NCBI GenBank assembly: GCA_018716115.1
Contig: DVKF01000038.1
Location: 1 to 50,835, forward strand
Length of the DNA stretch: 50,835 bases
Direction: 5' to 3'
Origin: Candidatus Alloscybalousia intestinigallinarum
Lineage (GTDB): Bacteria; Bacillota_I; Bacilli_A; RF39; UBA660
The notes beneath the pieces are model-generated. The model searched no databases. It saw nothing but the letters and a program-made list of their open reading frames with translations, and was not told the origin of the DNA. The position numbers and the translations under genes were made by a program. Numbering within the stretch: the first letter of the stretch is position 1; the number at the start of each line of letters is the position of its first letter. Below, piece after piece: positions 32,060 to 41,533 of this stretch.

Positions 32060-33238
32060 TTAAGCAATAATGACAGTACCAATTCCACTACCTAATCTAT
32101 CCTGAATCCAAGTTTGAGTTTCACTGTCTTTGACGGTTACTTGAATAGTAGCTGGAACACCATTAAATATTACATCATAAACAGTTACTAAAATAAACGT
32201 AGCATTTCTAAAATCTAAATTGATTAAATTATTACATTGACTAAACATAGCTCTTATATCCATTACTTGTGAGGTATCAAAATGACTTAAATCTAGACTA
32301 GTTAAACTATTACACTCAAAAAACATAGAAGCCATATCCGTTACTTGAGAGGTATCTACATATTCTATTCCTTCTATCCCTTCTAGCTGATTAAAGTCAC
32401 TAAATAAAAATTTTCCACTCGATAAATAAATCAAATCATTTCCTTGAATATATAATGTATATGTTGGATTAGTTCCTTCACCGTTAGAAACTAAATAAGC
32501 CATACAATTTCCATCATTATTTTCTGATATATCTCAGCTTAAGTCTGTTTCGATTGGTTCCATTCGATTTTGAAATACTACTTTAGTGATTGAATCTTTA
32601 TATTGGTAGAAAGTCTCTGGAGAGCCATAAGAATTTCTTTCCCTCATTGTGCTTACCTTACTTGTTGGTTCTTGTTTTTCTAAAGTATCTACCTACATTT
32701 TCATTGCTAAGCTTAATCCTTGATCTTCATTCTGAGATTTTCCAGTTTCTTGTAACCACACTTTTAGAATATAACTTTGTTTTTCTGCTGGAGCTAAAAT
32801 CATATTGGTTTTAATGACAAACTCATTATCTCCACTTAAATAACCACTTGATGAAGAAAAGCTTCCAGATTTAACTAGAGTTCCTTCTGCATAATCTTCA
32901 TCTGCCTGATAAAGTGCCCATTTTAAATTGTTAGAAAAAGTATCCATCCCCATTTTAGTTAAAGTAATATCGATAAAACTAATATTATAATGCGCATCTA
33001 AAGTCCCTGTATTTTCTACTGTAAATTGATGAACAGAGGCATTTTCTTCTTCAGTTGGAATGATATTTGTTGCGTTGATATCCTGTCCAGTCGTATAGGT
33101 TAATTCTAATACACCAGATTGTACTACCTGTTCTTCCGAAGTATCCATAGCCGTAAAATAAGCATAACTAACTCCCGTTACAATTAATACAATCGCTACT
33201 AATACGATCAAAAAAAGCTTTGATTGCTTTTCTTCCAT
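32060..33238 (-). pseudogene. Surface protein pseudogene: SipW/TasA-type N terminus plus BspA-like (DUF285) repeats
   Basis: One continuous frame (393 codons counting stops) is cut by TAG at 32693-32695 and TGA at 32534-32536. The first part (33238-32696) encodes an N-terminal membrane/signal segment ending VSYAYFTA, with the TasA/SipW-dependent sheet domain (ELTYTTGQDINATNIIPTEE, ENTGTLDAHY, LKVWLQETGKS) seen in surface proteins of gut Firmicutes. The frame then reads VDTLEKQEPTS, a FYQYKDSITKVVF segment, then MAYLVSNGEGTN and DUF285 repeats with SMFFECNSLTSLDLSHFDTSQ. Because all pieces are in the same frame and match known surface proteins of this type, the stops look like nonsense mutations. 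The TGA stands where a Trp would be expected, the TAG where a Gln is likely. Start ATG 33238 with GGAGTGA. Confidence 0.85.
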
Positions 33239-33433
33239 ATTACTCACTCCTATTATCTATTCTATTATTAGAATATCATTGATTAAAAATAAAATAAAGA
33301 GATTAGTGGAAAATAAAATCATAAAGTCAAGCATATCAAAATTTTTGCTATTCATCACTTATCACTTTCCGACAATATTTTCTCTTCTAAACTAAAGATG
33401 AGACAAGTATAGTTGTACTAGGAGGAAAGCGGC

Positions 33434-36067
33434 ATGATAAAGATAAACAGTAATCATGTAGTATTAGATGGACTGACCAAAAAAGAAGTAGAAGAAGCAA
33501 GAAAAAAATATGGGACTAATGAACTCAGTCACAAAAAACAAAAAAGTTTTTTTGGACAATTAATTGAAACACTGGGCGATCCAATAATTAAAATCCTATT
33601 AATTGCCTTAGCGATTAAAACAGTTTTTCTCTTTCAAGATTTTGATTGGTTTGAAACTTTAGGTATCGTTATCGCCATTTTTTTAGCTAGTTTTATCTCG
33701 ACGATTTCTGAATATGGTAGCGAAAAGGCATTTGCGAGACTACAAGAAGAAGCCAGTAAATTAAAATGTAAAGTAAAACGTGAGAAAACGATTCAGGAAA
33801 TTCCTATCGATGATATTGTAGTTGGCGATATTATCAAACTAGAAACTGGAGATAAAATTCCCGCAGATGGTTATTTAGTAGATGGCGAATTAAGTGTCGA
33901 TGAATCCAGTTTAAATGGAGAAACTAAAGAAGCCTATAAAGAAAAAGTAATAGGAGAAATCACCGAAAAAAATCGTATCTATCGTGGTACAGTGGTCTAT
34001 GCGAAAAGTGGATATATGAAAGTAGAAAAAGTAGGAAATGATACTTACTATGGAAAACTAGCTCTCGAATTACAAGAAAAAAATCCCGATAGTCCCTTAA
34101 AAATAAAGCTCGCAAAATTAGCGAAAACCATTAGTAGAATTGGTTATATTGGCGCTATTTTAGTTTCTTTATCTTACCTGTTTTCCGAAATTGTTCTTCA
34201 AAATGGATTTAATCTAGATAAAATCATCAAAACGGTAACGAATTTTCGCTTAATGAGTAGTTATCTATTATACGCACTTACCCTATCTGTAACTATCATT
34301 GTCGTCGCTGTTCCGGAAGGACTACCGATGATGATTACTCTGGTCCTATCTTCTAATATGAAACGGATGTTAAAAAATAATGTCCTAGTTCGAAAATTAG
34401 TAGGAATCGAAACAGCGGGATCCATCAATATCTTATTTACCGATAAAACAGGTACCTTAACGAAAGGAAAACTAGAAGTTATCGGGTTAATCTCTGGCAG
34501 TTTAAAAAAATACACTAGTGAAGTTGAGCTAAGCCCCTACCCTAAATTTCATGAGCTGTTAAAAGTATCCCTTGTTTACAATAACGAAAGTAATTATACA
34601 GAAGATGGAAAAGTGGTTGGAGGTAATATTACCGATCGTGCCATTCTAAATTTTATTAAGACACCGGTATCTAAACAGACCGTTTTAAAAACAATGCCAT
34701 TTGATAGTAAAAATAAATACTCATCTACAGTTATAGATGGTCCGAAAAAACTAAATCTGATTAAAGGAGCTCCAGAAATCATTCTAAACGCCTGTAATAA
34801 GTATTACCACGAGACCGGAAAAAAACTTCCTCTTGAAAAAGAAAAAATAGAAGAAAAAATTAAAGAGATGACCGGTAGAGGGATTCGCGTATTATGTGTT
34901 GCGATTAACGATAATTACGATTACCAATCTTTAAAGAATCTAACTTTAATCGGCTTAATTCTGATCAAAGATGAAATAAGGCCTGATGCGAAAGAAGGAA
35001 TAAAACTAGTAAATGATGCCAATATTCAAACCGTCATGATTACCGGAGACAATAAAGATACCGCGTTAGCGATTGGAAAAGAAGTTGGTCTAATCACTAG
35101 TCATAACGATATCGTCATGACTAGTCAAGAACTACAGAATTATTCTGATCAAGAACTAAAAAAACTCCTTCCCCACTTAAGAATTATCGCTCGAAGTCTC
35201 CCCCAAGATAAAAGTCGCCTGGTACGAATCGCAGAAGAGATGAATCTAGTTGTTGGCATGACCGGAGACGGTGTAAATGATGCTCCCGCTTTAAAAAAAG
35301 CCGACGTTGGCTTTGCGATGGGAAGTGGTACCGAAGTTGCCAAAGAAGCAAGTGAAATCGTTATCCTAGACGATAATTTTCTTTCAATTTCTAAAGCCAT
35401 TCTCTATGGAAGAACAATCTTCAAAAGTATACGAAAATTCATTATCTTTCAATTAACCGTAAATATGTGCGCCATTTCCTTATCCATTGTAGGACCGTTT
35501 ATTGGTGTTGAAACCCCAGTTACCGTCATTCAGATGCTTTGGATTAATATGATTATGGATACTTTAGCGGGAATTGCCTTTGCTTATGAACCGCCTCTAA
35601 AAGAATACATGAAAGAAAAGCCCAAGAAAAAAGACGAAAATATCATCAATCGCTATATGCTAGATGAAATTATTTTTACTGGTCTCTACTCTTCCCTACT
35701 TTGTATTTTCTTTTTAAGATCCCCACTAATTCACGGATTATATCGAATCGACATCACCAATAAATATTTAATGACTGCCTTCTTTGGACTATTTATCTTT
35801 ATCGGAATTTTTAACTGTTTCAACGCTAGAACCGAAAGATTAAACTTAATCGCCAATCTCCATAAAAATCAGGCTTTTGTCTTCATCATTGGTTTTATCG
35901 TCATTGTACAATTATTGTTAATCTATTTTGGGGGTGACCTCTTTAGAACTTTTGGCTTAACATTTAAAGAATTAATCATTATGATCGTTCTTGCATCTAC
36001 TGTCATTCCTGTTGATTGGCTCAGAAAAATCTATCTTAAGAAAAAGGATCACGCAATAGGAGTTTAA
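33434..36067 (+). CDS. Calcium-translocating P-type ATPase (PMCA/SERCA-like)
   Basis: An 877-residue P-type ATPase exporting Ca2+ from the cytosol, using ATP through a phospho-aspartate. Visible features are the N-terminal cation ATPase domain, helices M1-M2 (about 55-92), the actuator motif NGET (161-164, in place of the usual TGES), M4 with PEGLP (294-298), the phosphorylation site DKTGT (D337), the nucleotide-binding domain with KGAPE, the hinge GDGVNDAPALKKADVG, and M5-M10. M6 WINMIMDTLAGIAFAYEPP supplies Asn and Asp for one Ca2+ site. Length and organisation fit a single-site PMCA-type transporter. AGGAGG ribosome binding site. Not part of an operon. Confidence 0.93.
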   Translation: MIKINSNHVVLDGLTKKEVEEARKKYGTNELSHKKQKSFFGQLIETLGDPIIKILLIALAIKTVFLFQDFDWFETLGIVIAIFLASFISTISEYGSEKAFARLQEEASKLKCKVKREKTIQEIPIDDIVVGDIIKLETGDKIPADGYLVDGELSVDESSLNGETKEAYKEKVIGEITEKNRIYRGTVVYAKSGYMKVEKVGNDTYYGKLALELQEKNPDSPLKIKLAKLAKTISRIGYIGAILVSLSYLFSEIVLQNGFNLDKIIKTVTNFRLMSSYLLYALTLSVTIIVVAVPEGLPMMITLVLSSNMKRMLKNNVLVRKLVGIETAGSINILFTDKTGTLTKGKLEVIGLISGSLKKYTSEVELSPYPKFHELLKVSLVYNNESNYTEDGKVVGGNITDRAILNFIKTPVSKQTVLKTMPFDSKNKYSSTVIDGPKKLNLIKGAPEIILNACNKYYHETGKKLPLEKEKIEEKIKEMTGRGIRVLCVAINDNYDYQSLKNLTLIGLILIKDEIRPDAKEGIKLVNDANIQTVMITGDNKDTALAIGKEVGLITSHNDIVMTSQELQNYSDQELKKLLPHLRIIARSLPQDKSRLVRIAEEMNLVVGMTGDGVNDAPALKKADVGFAMGSGTEVAKEASEIVILDDNFLSISKAILYGRTIFKSIRKFIIFQLTVNMCAISLSIVGPFIGVETPVTVIQMLWINMIMDTLAGIAFAYEPPLKEYMKEKPKKKDENIINRYMLDEIIFTGLYSSLLCIFFLRSPLIHGLYRIDITNKYLMTAFFGLFIFIGIFNCFNARTERLNLIANLHKNQAFVFIIGFIVIVQLLLIYFGGDLFRTFGLTFKELIIMIVLASTVIPVDWLRKIYLKKKDHAIGV

Positions 36068-36085
36068 ATTTTCGACTAAATATGA

Positions 36086-36091
36086 TATAAT
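36086..36091 (+). promoter_or_regulatory. Extended -10 promoter of the Pro/Thr-rich protein gene
   Basis: TATAAT preceded by TGA (TGn extension) 31 bases upstream of the GTG start. The -35 box is weak. Confidence 0.55.
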
Positions 36092-36121
36092 ACCCCTAAG
36101 AAAAGAAGGGAGATATCAGTA

Positions 36122-36976
36122 GTGAAAAAGTTAACCAAAGATCAAACAATTTACTTGCTTGGTGGTGTGATTGTCGTCTTAGTCATTGCAATTATTGCAA
36201 CAGTTATCCTACTTCAACCACAAAATAGTTTCAAATTAAAAAATGATAGTGAAACCAATCAAAGTGAAACCAATAACAACAAAGATCTACCGGCTTCTAG
36301 TGAAGGACAAGAAAGTGCTAGCAATGGCAACCATAATGAAACTGTACCAACGCCAACGCCAGATACTCCAAGTGCGACAACAGAACCAACTCCTGATTCG
36401 AGTCAAGAAACAACCGAAACACCAACCAGTCCTCAAACCCCAACACCTACTCCATCCACACCATCCACACCAAGTCAACCACCAACGACAAACTATACAG
36501 AAAACGATGTGATAGAATATTTTCAAAGTGCCAATAATACTCTTGATCAACAAAATGACCAAAACAACTCATCCTTTGTAGATAAAGCCAAAAATGCCTT
36601 TACAACCGTCGTCGATTTTATCTTCTATGGTAAAGAAATTAATGGCTATACTTTCAGTGAACTAACTACCTCAGCCAAAATGAAAGTAATCGAGATTGCC
36701 TTAAAAATCGATGCCAAAATTAATCAGTATTTTCCAAACTATAAAGATTCTATCAAGGCAGGATACGAAAACATCAAAGGAAAACTTGCTTATGCTTATC
36801 TAGAAATTACTTCCTCACTCTGTGAAGCAGTTGGAACAGATACTTGTGAGCAAGCAAAAGAAGATTTTAACAACATGAAGAAAAGTTTTAGTTTCACCTT
36901 TGATCTAATTAAAGAATTAGCGAAAAGTGGCGCAAGTAAAGTAAAAGAGTTTTACGAAAATACGTTTAAAAACTAA
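36122..36976 (+). CDS. Membrane-anchored protein with a Pro/Thr-rich linker
   Basis: A 284-residue protein: short basic N terminus, one membrane segment at about residues 10-33, a low-complexity linker rich in Pro, Thr, Ser, Gln and Asn (about 40-125, TPTPD/TPTPSTPSTPSQPP repeats), then a folded-looking C-terminal domain with helices (about 130-284) and two cysteines in CEAVGTDTCEQ (a possible disulfide). The architecture is that of a wall-spanning extracellular protein with N-terminal anchor. Start GTG with an AGGGAG site. It is flanked by a Ca2+ ATPase and a terminator and has its own promoter. Function unknown. Confidence 0.7.
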   Translation: MKKLTKDQTIYLLGGVIVVLVIAIIATVILLQPQNSFKLKNDSETNQSETNNNKDLPASSEGQESASNGNHNETVPTPTPDTPSATTEPTPDSSQETTETPTSPQTPTPTPSTPSTPSQPPTTNYTENDVIEYFQSANNTLDQQNDQNNSSFVDKAKNAFTTVVDFIFYGKEINGYTFSELTTSAKMKVIEIALKIDAKINQYFPNYKDSIKAGYENIKGKLAYAYLEITSSLCEAVGTDTCEQAKEDFNNMKKSFSFTFDLIKELAKSGASKVKEFYENTFKN

Positions 36977-37018
36977 AAGACTTAGTCAACATCCTAGTGA
37001 TTGTAACTAAGTCTTTTT
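36975..37018. terminator. Terminator between the Pro/Thr-rich gene and aminopeptidase gene
   Basis: GACTTAGT (36979-36986) pairs with ACTAAGTC (37006-37013), flanked by A-rich and T-rich tracts, so it can act in both directions. Confidence 0.8.
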
Positions 37019-37024
37019 CATGGA

Positions 37025-38143
37025 TTATTCTCCTACTTGATAATCAAAATTTAACGGTTTCAATTCTTCTAAAACAAACATGCCATCTTTACGAATCAAT
37101 ACATCATCAAAATAAATTTCACCGCCGCCATAATCTTTACGTTGAATCAAAACCATATCCCAATGAATACCAGAATCATTTCCATTATAACAGTCCTTAT
37201 ACGCCTGACCTGGTGTGAAATGAAGACTGCCTAATATCTTCTCATCGTATAAAATATCGCCCATTGGATGAAGAATCTTTGGATTGAATCCTAAAGAAAA
37301 TTCCCCCACATAACGTGCTCCCTCATCCGTATCAAAAATCTCGTTTAACTTTTGATCATCTTCATCACAAGTGGCTTTGATAATTTTACCATCCTTAAAA
37401 TCTAAGGATACATGATGATAAACATTACCTAAATATGGACTAGGCGTATTATAGGTAATCTTCCCATTTACACTTGTTTTGACAGGAGCGCTATAAAGTT
37501 CTCCATCAGGAATATTTTTTTCTCCTGTACAAGGAATACTCTTCATCCCTTTAATACTAAAGGTAAGATCCGTTCCAGGTGCAACAATACGTACTTTATC
37601 CGTTTTATCCATTAATTTTTTTAGTGGTTCGATTAATTGATGCATATTCTGATAATTCACTGTCATCACATCTAAAGCGAACTTCGTAAAATCATGGGTT
37701 GTCATATTAGCTTTATGCGCATCTAATAAAGAAGGATAATTTAATAGTACCCACTTGCGTTCGTTGACACGAATATCAGAACTTTTAAGTAACGCTTTGC
37801 TAAGTTTTCTCTTCATTTCTGGAGAAACATTTTTCTCTTCATAATCATTCATGCCATACCGAATCTGAATAAAAGAATCATATAAGGCCACTTCTTGTTC
37901 TTGAATCGTCTTTAATAACTCAATTCTCTTATCAGTATTTCCTTGGGCTAACTGACTTCCCCAAAGAGGATCATTAAACTTAACATAAGGAATTCCTCCA
38001 CTTTTATAAATCTCTTCGATTAAATAAGAAACCAATTCTCTAGTTTCTAATGATTGTGTCGTAATCAATACTTTTTCATTCTTTTCTACATGAATTGAAT
38101 ACGAAACAATTGTTCTTGCCAATTCTTTTAGCTTTTCGCTCAT
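37025..38143 (-). CDS. M29 family aminopeptidase
   Basis: A 372-residue cytosolic metallo-aminopeptidase of the M29 (AmpS/PepS, thermophilic aminopeptidase T) family. The metal-binding and active-site segments are visible in the C-terminal half: PCTGEKNIPDGELYSAPV, YVGEFSLGFNP, GSLHFTPGQAY, and SGIHWDMVLI with the DYGGGEIYFDD end. It is about 40 residues shorter than typical M29 enzymes, mainly at the N-terminal part. It removes N-terminal residues from peptides. The ATG has a weak ribosome binding site. Divergent from the Tyr-rich gene. Confidence 0.9.
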   Translation of the reverse strand: MSEKLKELARTIVSYSIHVEKNEKVLITTQSLETRELVSYLIEEIYKSGGIPYVKFNDPLWGSQLAQGNTDKRIELLKTIQEQEVALYDSFIQIRYGMNDYEEKNVSPEMKRKLSKALLKSSDIRVNERKWVLLNYPSLLDAHKANMTTHDFTKFALDVMTVNYQNMHQLIEPLKKLMDKTDKVRIVAPGTDLTFSIKGMKSIPCTGEKNIPDGELYSAPVKTSVNGKITYNTPSPYLGNVYHHVSLDFKDGKIIKATCDEDDQKLNEIFDTDEGARYVGEFSLGFNPKILHPMGDILYDEKILGSLHFTPGQAYKDCYNGNDSGIHWDMVLIQRKDYGGGEIYFDDVLIRKDGMFVLEELKPLNFDYQVGE

Positions 38144-38197
38144 CTTTTACACTCAATCCTTTCTTTGTTCATAAAATACTCTAGAGGTGAATATTTT

Positions 38198-38452
38198 ATG
38201 TACCCGTACAATTATAATATGAATCAAATGAACAGAAATATGTATCGAAATTCTTATCGACCTAATCCACAGACACCACCGATAGCAACAAACGATGATC
38301 GCTTAATTGGTGGAGGATTCTTTGGTCCTCTACTTCTCGGTGGGATAGCAGGATACGCGATTGGTAACAATCGCCCAAATTATTACTATCCACCACAACC
38401 ATACTATTATCCAAATATGTATTATAATAACTTTTACTACTATCCATACTAA
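38198..38452 (+). CDS. Tyr/Asn/Pro-rich small protein with a Gly zipper
   Basis: An 84-residue protein: N-terminal Tyr/Asn/Met-rich stretch, a glycine-rich hydrophobic core (GGGFFGPLLLGGIAGYAIG, about 39-57) and a C-terminal Tyr/Pro-rich tail (NRPNYYYPPQPYYYP...). Such low-complexity Tyr-rich small proteins are typical of spore coats in Firmicutes, but I see no specific family. The ATG at 38198 has a GAGGTGA site; an upstream start at 38165 lies before that site and is rejected. It is followed by a strong bidirectional terminator. Confidence 0.65.
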   Translation: MYPYNYNMNQMNRNMYRNSYRPNPQTPPIATNDDRLIGGGFFGPLLLGGIAGYAIGNNRPNYYYPPQPYYYPNMYYNNFYYYPY

Positions 38453-38457
38453 TTCGT

Positions 38458-38484
38458 AAAATCCTTAGAGTTTCTAAGGATTTT
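38458..38484. terminator. Bidirectional terminator between the Tyr-rich gene and smc
   Basis: A 12-bp perfect stem AAAATCCTTAGA / TCTAAGGATTTT with a 3-base loop, with A/T tracts on both sides. The smc stop codon falls inside. Confidence 0.85.
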
Positions 38485-41431
38485 CTTCATGTTCATCTAA
38501 TTTTACACTAACTAATTTACTTACTCCAGATTCCTGCATCGTAATACCATATAAAGTATTCGCATATTCCATAGTCTTTTTCTTATGCGTAATGAGTAAA
38601 AACTGCGTTTTTTCTTTATAATGATCTAAATACTTTCCAAAACGATCGACATTTGCCTCATCTAAAGCCGCTTCTACTTCATCAAACAAGCAGAATGGAA
38701 CCGTTCGAACGTTTAAAATCGCAAATAATAAACTAATCGCTGTAAGGGTTTTTTCACCACCGGAAAGTAACGATATTGTTGTTAATTTTTTACCTGGAGG
38801 TGAAGCTACAATTTCAACACCTGTCTCTAATAAGTTATCTGGATCGGTAAGTTTTAAAGACGCTTTTCCGCCATTAAATAACTGTCTGAAAACAACTTCA
38901 AATTCCTTTTCAATCAATTGGAAAGTCGCTTTAAATTCTTCTTTCATCACTTGATCCATCTCTTCAATGATCTCTAATAAGGTATCTCGTGCTGATAAAA
39001 GTTCATCTTTCTGACTAGTTAAAAATTGATAACGTTCATTTACCCGTTCAAACTCATCAATCGCTTCTAAATTGACCATACCGATCCGTTTCAAAGTATT
39101 TTTATAGATAGAAACTTTATTCTTCGCTTCTTCTACTTCTAAAGTAAGTGGATATTTATCCTTAGCCTTCTCAAAAGTAAGTTCATAAGTCTCACTAAGA
39201 GTATTTAAATCATAATCCAACTTAACATCCATCCGGTTAATCTGAACTTCTAATTCACTTGATTCAGTTTGTTTTTTCGTTAAACTACTGTTAGTAAGCT
39301 TCTTTTTTGCTTCCCATTCTTCAATTTCAGCTTTCACTCGGTCGACATCTTTATTTTTTTGGTTAAGCGTTTGAATAAGTATCTCCTTTTCTTTCTGTGT
39401 CTCGTAAAACTCTTCCATTAAACGTATTTCTTCTTTAGAAAGAGAAGAATCAACAACATGATTTAAACTCGTTAACTCCTGAGTAGTTTCCGCCTTTTCT
39501 TGTCGTTTAGCATCAAGTAATAACATTTTATTTTTTAATGCTTCTTTTTCTCTAAAAAGATCACCTTGTATTGCTTCTTTTTTGGTATCAATTGTTTTAC
39601 GACTAGAAATGATTTCTGAAATACTAGTTTCTAATTCACTAAGCACACGCTTACTATCTTCTAAAGAACGTTTATAGCGAATCAAATCGTATTTATCGCT
39701 AATGATACTACGATTTCCAGTCGTTAAATTACCACCTGTTATCGAACCACCAACATGAATAATTTCACCATCTAAAGTGACAATCTTATAACGATTTTGA
39801 ATCCGTCTACTAATCCTATTCGCACTATCAATATCTAAAACAACTAAAACATTACCTAATTGGTTCGCTATAATATTACGGTAAATAGGCTCACACTTTA
39901 CTAAAGAAGAAAAAACATCAATATATCCCATTTCGCCACGTAAAAGTTGTAAAGTTTCATGATCTACTGTTTTAGGACGAATCACATTAAGAGGAAAAAA
40001 AGTACAACGACCAAGTTTATTTTCTTTCAAATAGAAAATTGCTTCTTTTGCTACTTGTTCATCATCGACAACAATAAACTGTTTGCTAGCGCCAAGTGCA
40101 ACATCCAAGGCTTTCTGAAACTTCTCGTCACATTCTACTAGTTGACCAATACAATTATGCACCCCTCGTAACCTAGGATTATTTAACACAGAACGAACAC
40201 TAGTAGAAAGCCCTCCACCATTTTCGATAAAGTTTTCTAGAACACTAATTTTATTTTCTAGCTCTATTTTATCACGTTTTTTCGTATTATATTCAACTTC
40301 TAATTTCTCCTGCCCACTCTTGTTCCGCTCTAATTCTTCAGTCACTACCCTATCTTTAGTTTGTAACTCTTCGACAGTTTGATTCAAATAACCAATATCT
40401 TTTTCTAACAATTCAATTTCGTTATCCAGTTGTAATTCTCGTTCCGTTAAATGGGCAATATTTTCATGCAAACGCCCATCATTAGCTTGATACTGACTTC
40501 TTTCCTGAAGTATTTTTTTATCCCCATTTAATCGTTCTTCTTTCTTTGTCAAATCAAGTAATTGATTCTGAAAAGAAGAAACTTCGCGTTCTAAGCGCAA
40601 CAACTCTGCCTTACGACTATCAATAAACGCATCATTTCCAGACGAGGAAGTCGATAAACTTAAAATTTCTTGTTGAAGACTAGCTTGTCTTTCTTTCGCT
40701 TTTTGATATTCATAATTTAAATTTTCAATTTCATAAGCAAGTAACGCAACCTCTACTTTTTCTAAATTCTCTTTGGTCTCTAAGTATTCTTTTGCCTTTT
40801 TACTCTGTTCTCTTAACGGTTCAATTTGATTTTCTAATTCACCAATAATATCGTTAACGCGATCCAAATTTTGATGCGTTCGATCCAATTTACGAATCGC
40901 TTCTTCTTTTCTTTTTTTATACTTTAAAACTCCAGCTGCTTCTTCAAAAATAATTCTTCTGTCATAAGCAGAATTACTTAAAATTCGATCAACTTCTCCT
41001 TGAGAAATAATATTGAATGATTCTTTACCGATACCACTATCCATAAATAAATCCGTAATATCTTTTAACCGACATTTCTCTCCATTTAAAAAATACTCGT
41101 TTTCTCCACTACGATATACTCTTCTTTTTACAGAAACCTCCGTATAAGGAACGTTTAAATAATGATCAGAATTATCAAATACTAAACAAACAGAAGCAAC
41201 ATTTAAAGGATTTCTACTTTTACTACCAGAAAAAATAACATCACTCATACTGCCGTCTCCACGAAGGGACTTTACTGATTGTTCACCAAGTACCCATCTT
41301 ACCGCATCGACAACATTACTCTTTCCACTACCATTTGGTCCAACAATACAAGTAATATTATCATCTAAGTGAATGGTTATCTTATCCGCAAAAGATTTAA
41401 ACCCTGATGCTTGAATTTCCTTTAAATACAT
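38474..41431 (-). CDS. smc: Chromosome segregation protein Smc
   Basis: A 985-residue SMC ATPase that loads on DNA with ScpA/ScpB to condense and segregate the chromosome. The N-terminal Walker A is GPNGSGKSN (31-39), then a coiled coil, a hinge at about 415-575 (GVHNCIGQLVEC ... GGSITGGNL), a second coiled coil, and the C-terminal head with LLSGGEKT and Walker B (FDEVEAALDEAN). All functional parts are present, so the shorter length (B. subtilis Smc is about 1186) reflects shorter arms, not truncation. Start ATG with a GGTGAAG site; nearest upstream gene is unrelated. Confidence 0.95.
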   Translation of the reverse strand: MYLKEIQASGFKSFADKITIHLDDNITCIVGPNGSGKSNVVDAVRWVLGEQSVKSLRGDGSMSDVIFSGSKSRNPLNVASVCLVFDNSDHYLNVPYTEVSVKRRVYRSGENEYFLNGEKCRLKDITDLFMDSGIGKESFNIISQGEVDRILSNSAYDRRIIFEEAAGVLKYKKRKEEAIRKLDRTHQNLDRVNDIIGELENQIEPLREQSKKAKEYLETKENLEKVEVALLAYEIENLNYEYQKAKERQASLQQEILSLSTSSSGNDAFIDSRKAELLRLEREVSSFQNQLLDLTKKEERLNGDKKILQERSQYQANDGRLHENIAHLTERELQLDNEIELLEKDIGYLNQTVEELQTKDRVVTEELERNKSGQEKLEVEYNTKKRDKIELENKISVLENFIENGGGLSTSVRSVLNNPRLRGVHNCIGQLVECDEKFQKALDVALGASKQFIVVDDEQVAKEAIFYLKENKLGRCTFFPLNVIRPKTVDHETLQLLRGEMGYIDVFSSLVKCEPIYRNIIANQLGNVLVVLDIDSANRISRRIQNRYKIVTLDGEIIHVGGSITGGNLTTGNRSIISDKYDLIRYKRSLEDSKRVLSELETSISEIISSRKTIDTKKEAIQGDLFREKEALKNKMLLLDAKRQEKAETTQELTSLNHVVDSSLSKEEIRLMEEFYETQKEKEILIQTLNQKNKDVDRVKAEIEEWEAKKKLTNSSLTKKQTESSELEVQINRMDVKLDYDLNTLSETYELTFEKAKDKYPLTLEVEEAKNKVSIYKNTLKRIGMVNLEAIDEFERVNERYQFLTSQKDELLSARDTLLEIIEEMDQVMKEEFKATFQLIEKEFEVVFRQLFNGGKASLKLTDPDNLLETGVEIVASPPGKKLTTISLLSGGEKTLTAISLLFAILNVRTVPFCLFDEVEAALDEANVDRFGKYLDHYKEKTQFLLITHKKKTMEYANTLYGITMQESGVSKLVSVKLDEHEENP

Positions 41432-41510
41432 ATTATCTTCACCTTACCACTATCTAAAATTATACTATAAGCCCTAAGTGAAAACAAGAAATTTTAATGA
41501 TTCACCATAA

Positions 41511-41533
41511 GAAAAAAACGTCATAAAGACGAT
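41511..41533 (-). terminator. Terminator after the deacetylase-like gene
   Basis: Minus-strand stem CGTC/GACG (41519-41522 with 41528-41531) plus weak AAT extension, followed by seven T directly after the gene's stop. Short stem, strong T-run. Confidence 0.7.

Noticed and set aside
32060-33238. TGA as a Trp codon (Mycoplasma-type code) because a TGA sits at an expected Trp
   Set aside because: TGG encodes Trp throughout, and TGA is the natural stop of dacB, spmB and yutD. A second stop, TAG, is also present, so mutation explains it better.
38474-41431. Smc truncated because it is about 200 residues shorter than B. subtilis Smc
   Set aside because: Walker A, hinge, signature motif and Walker B are all present; only the coiled-coil arms are short.
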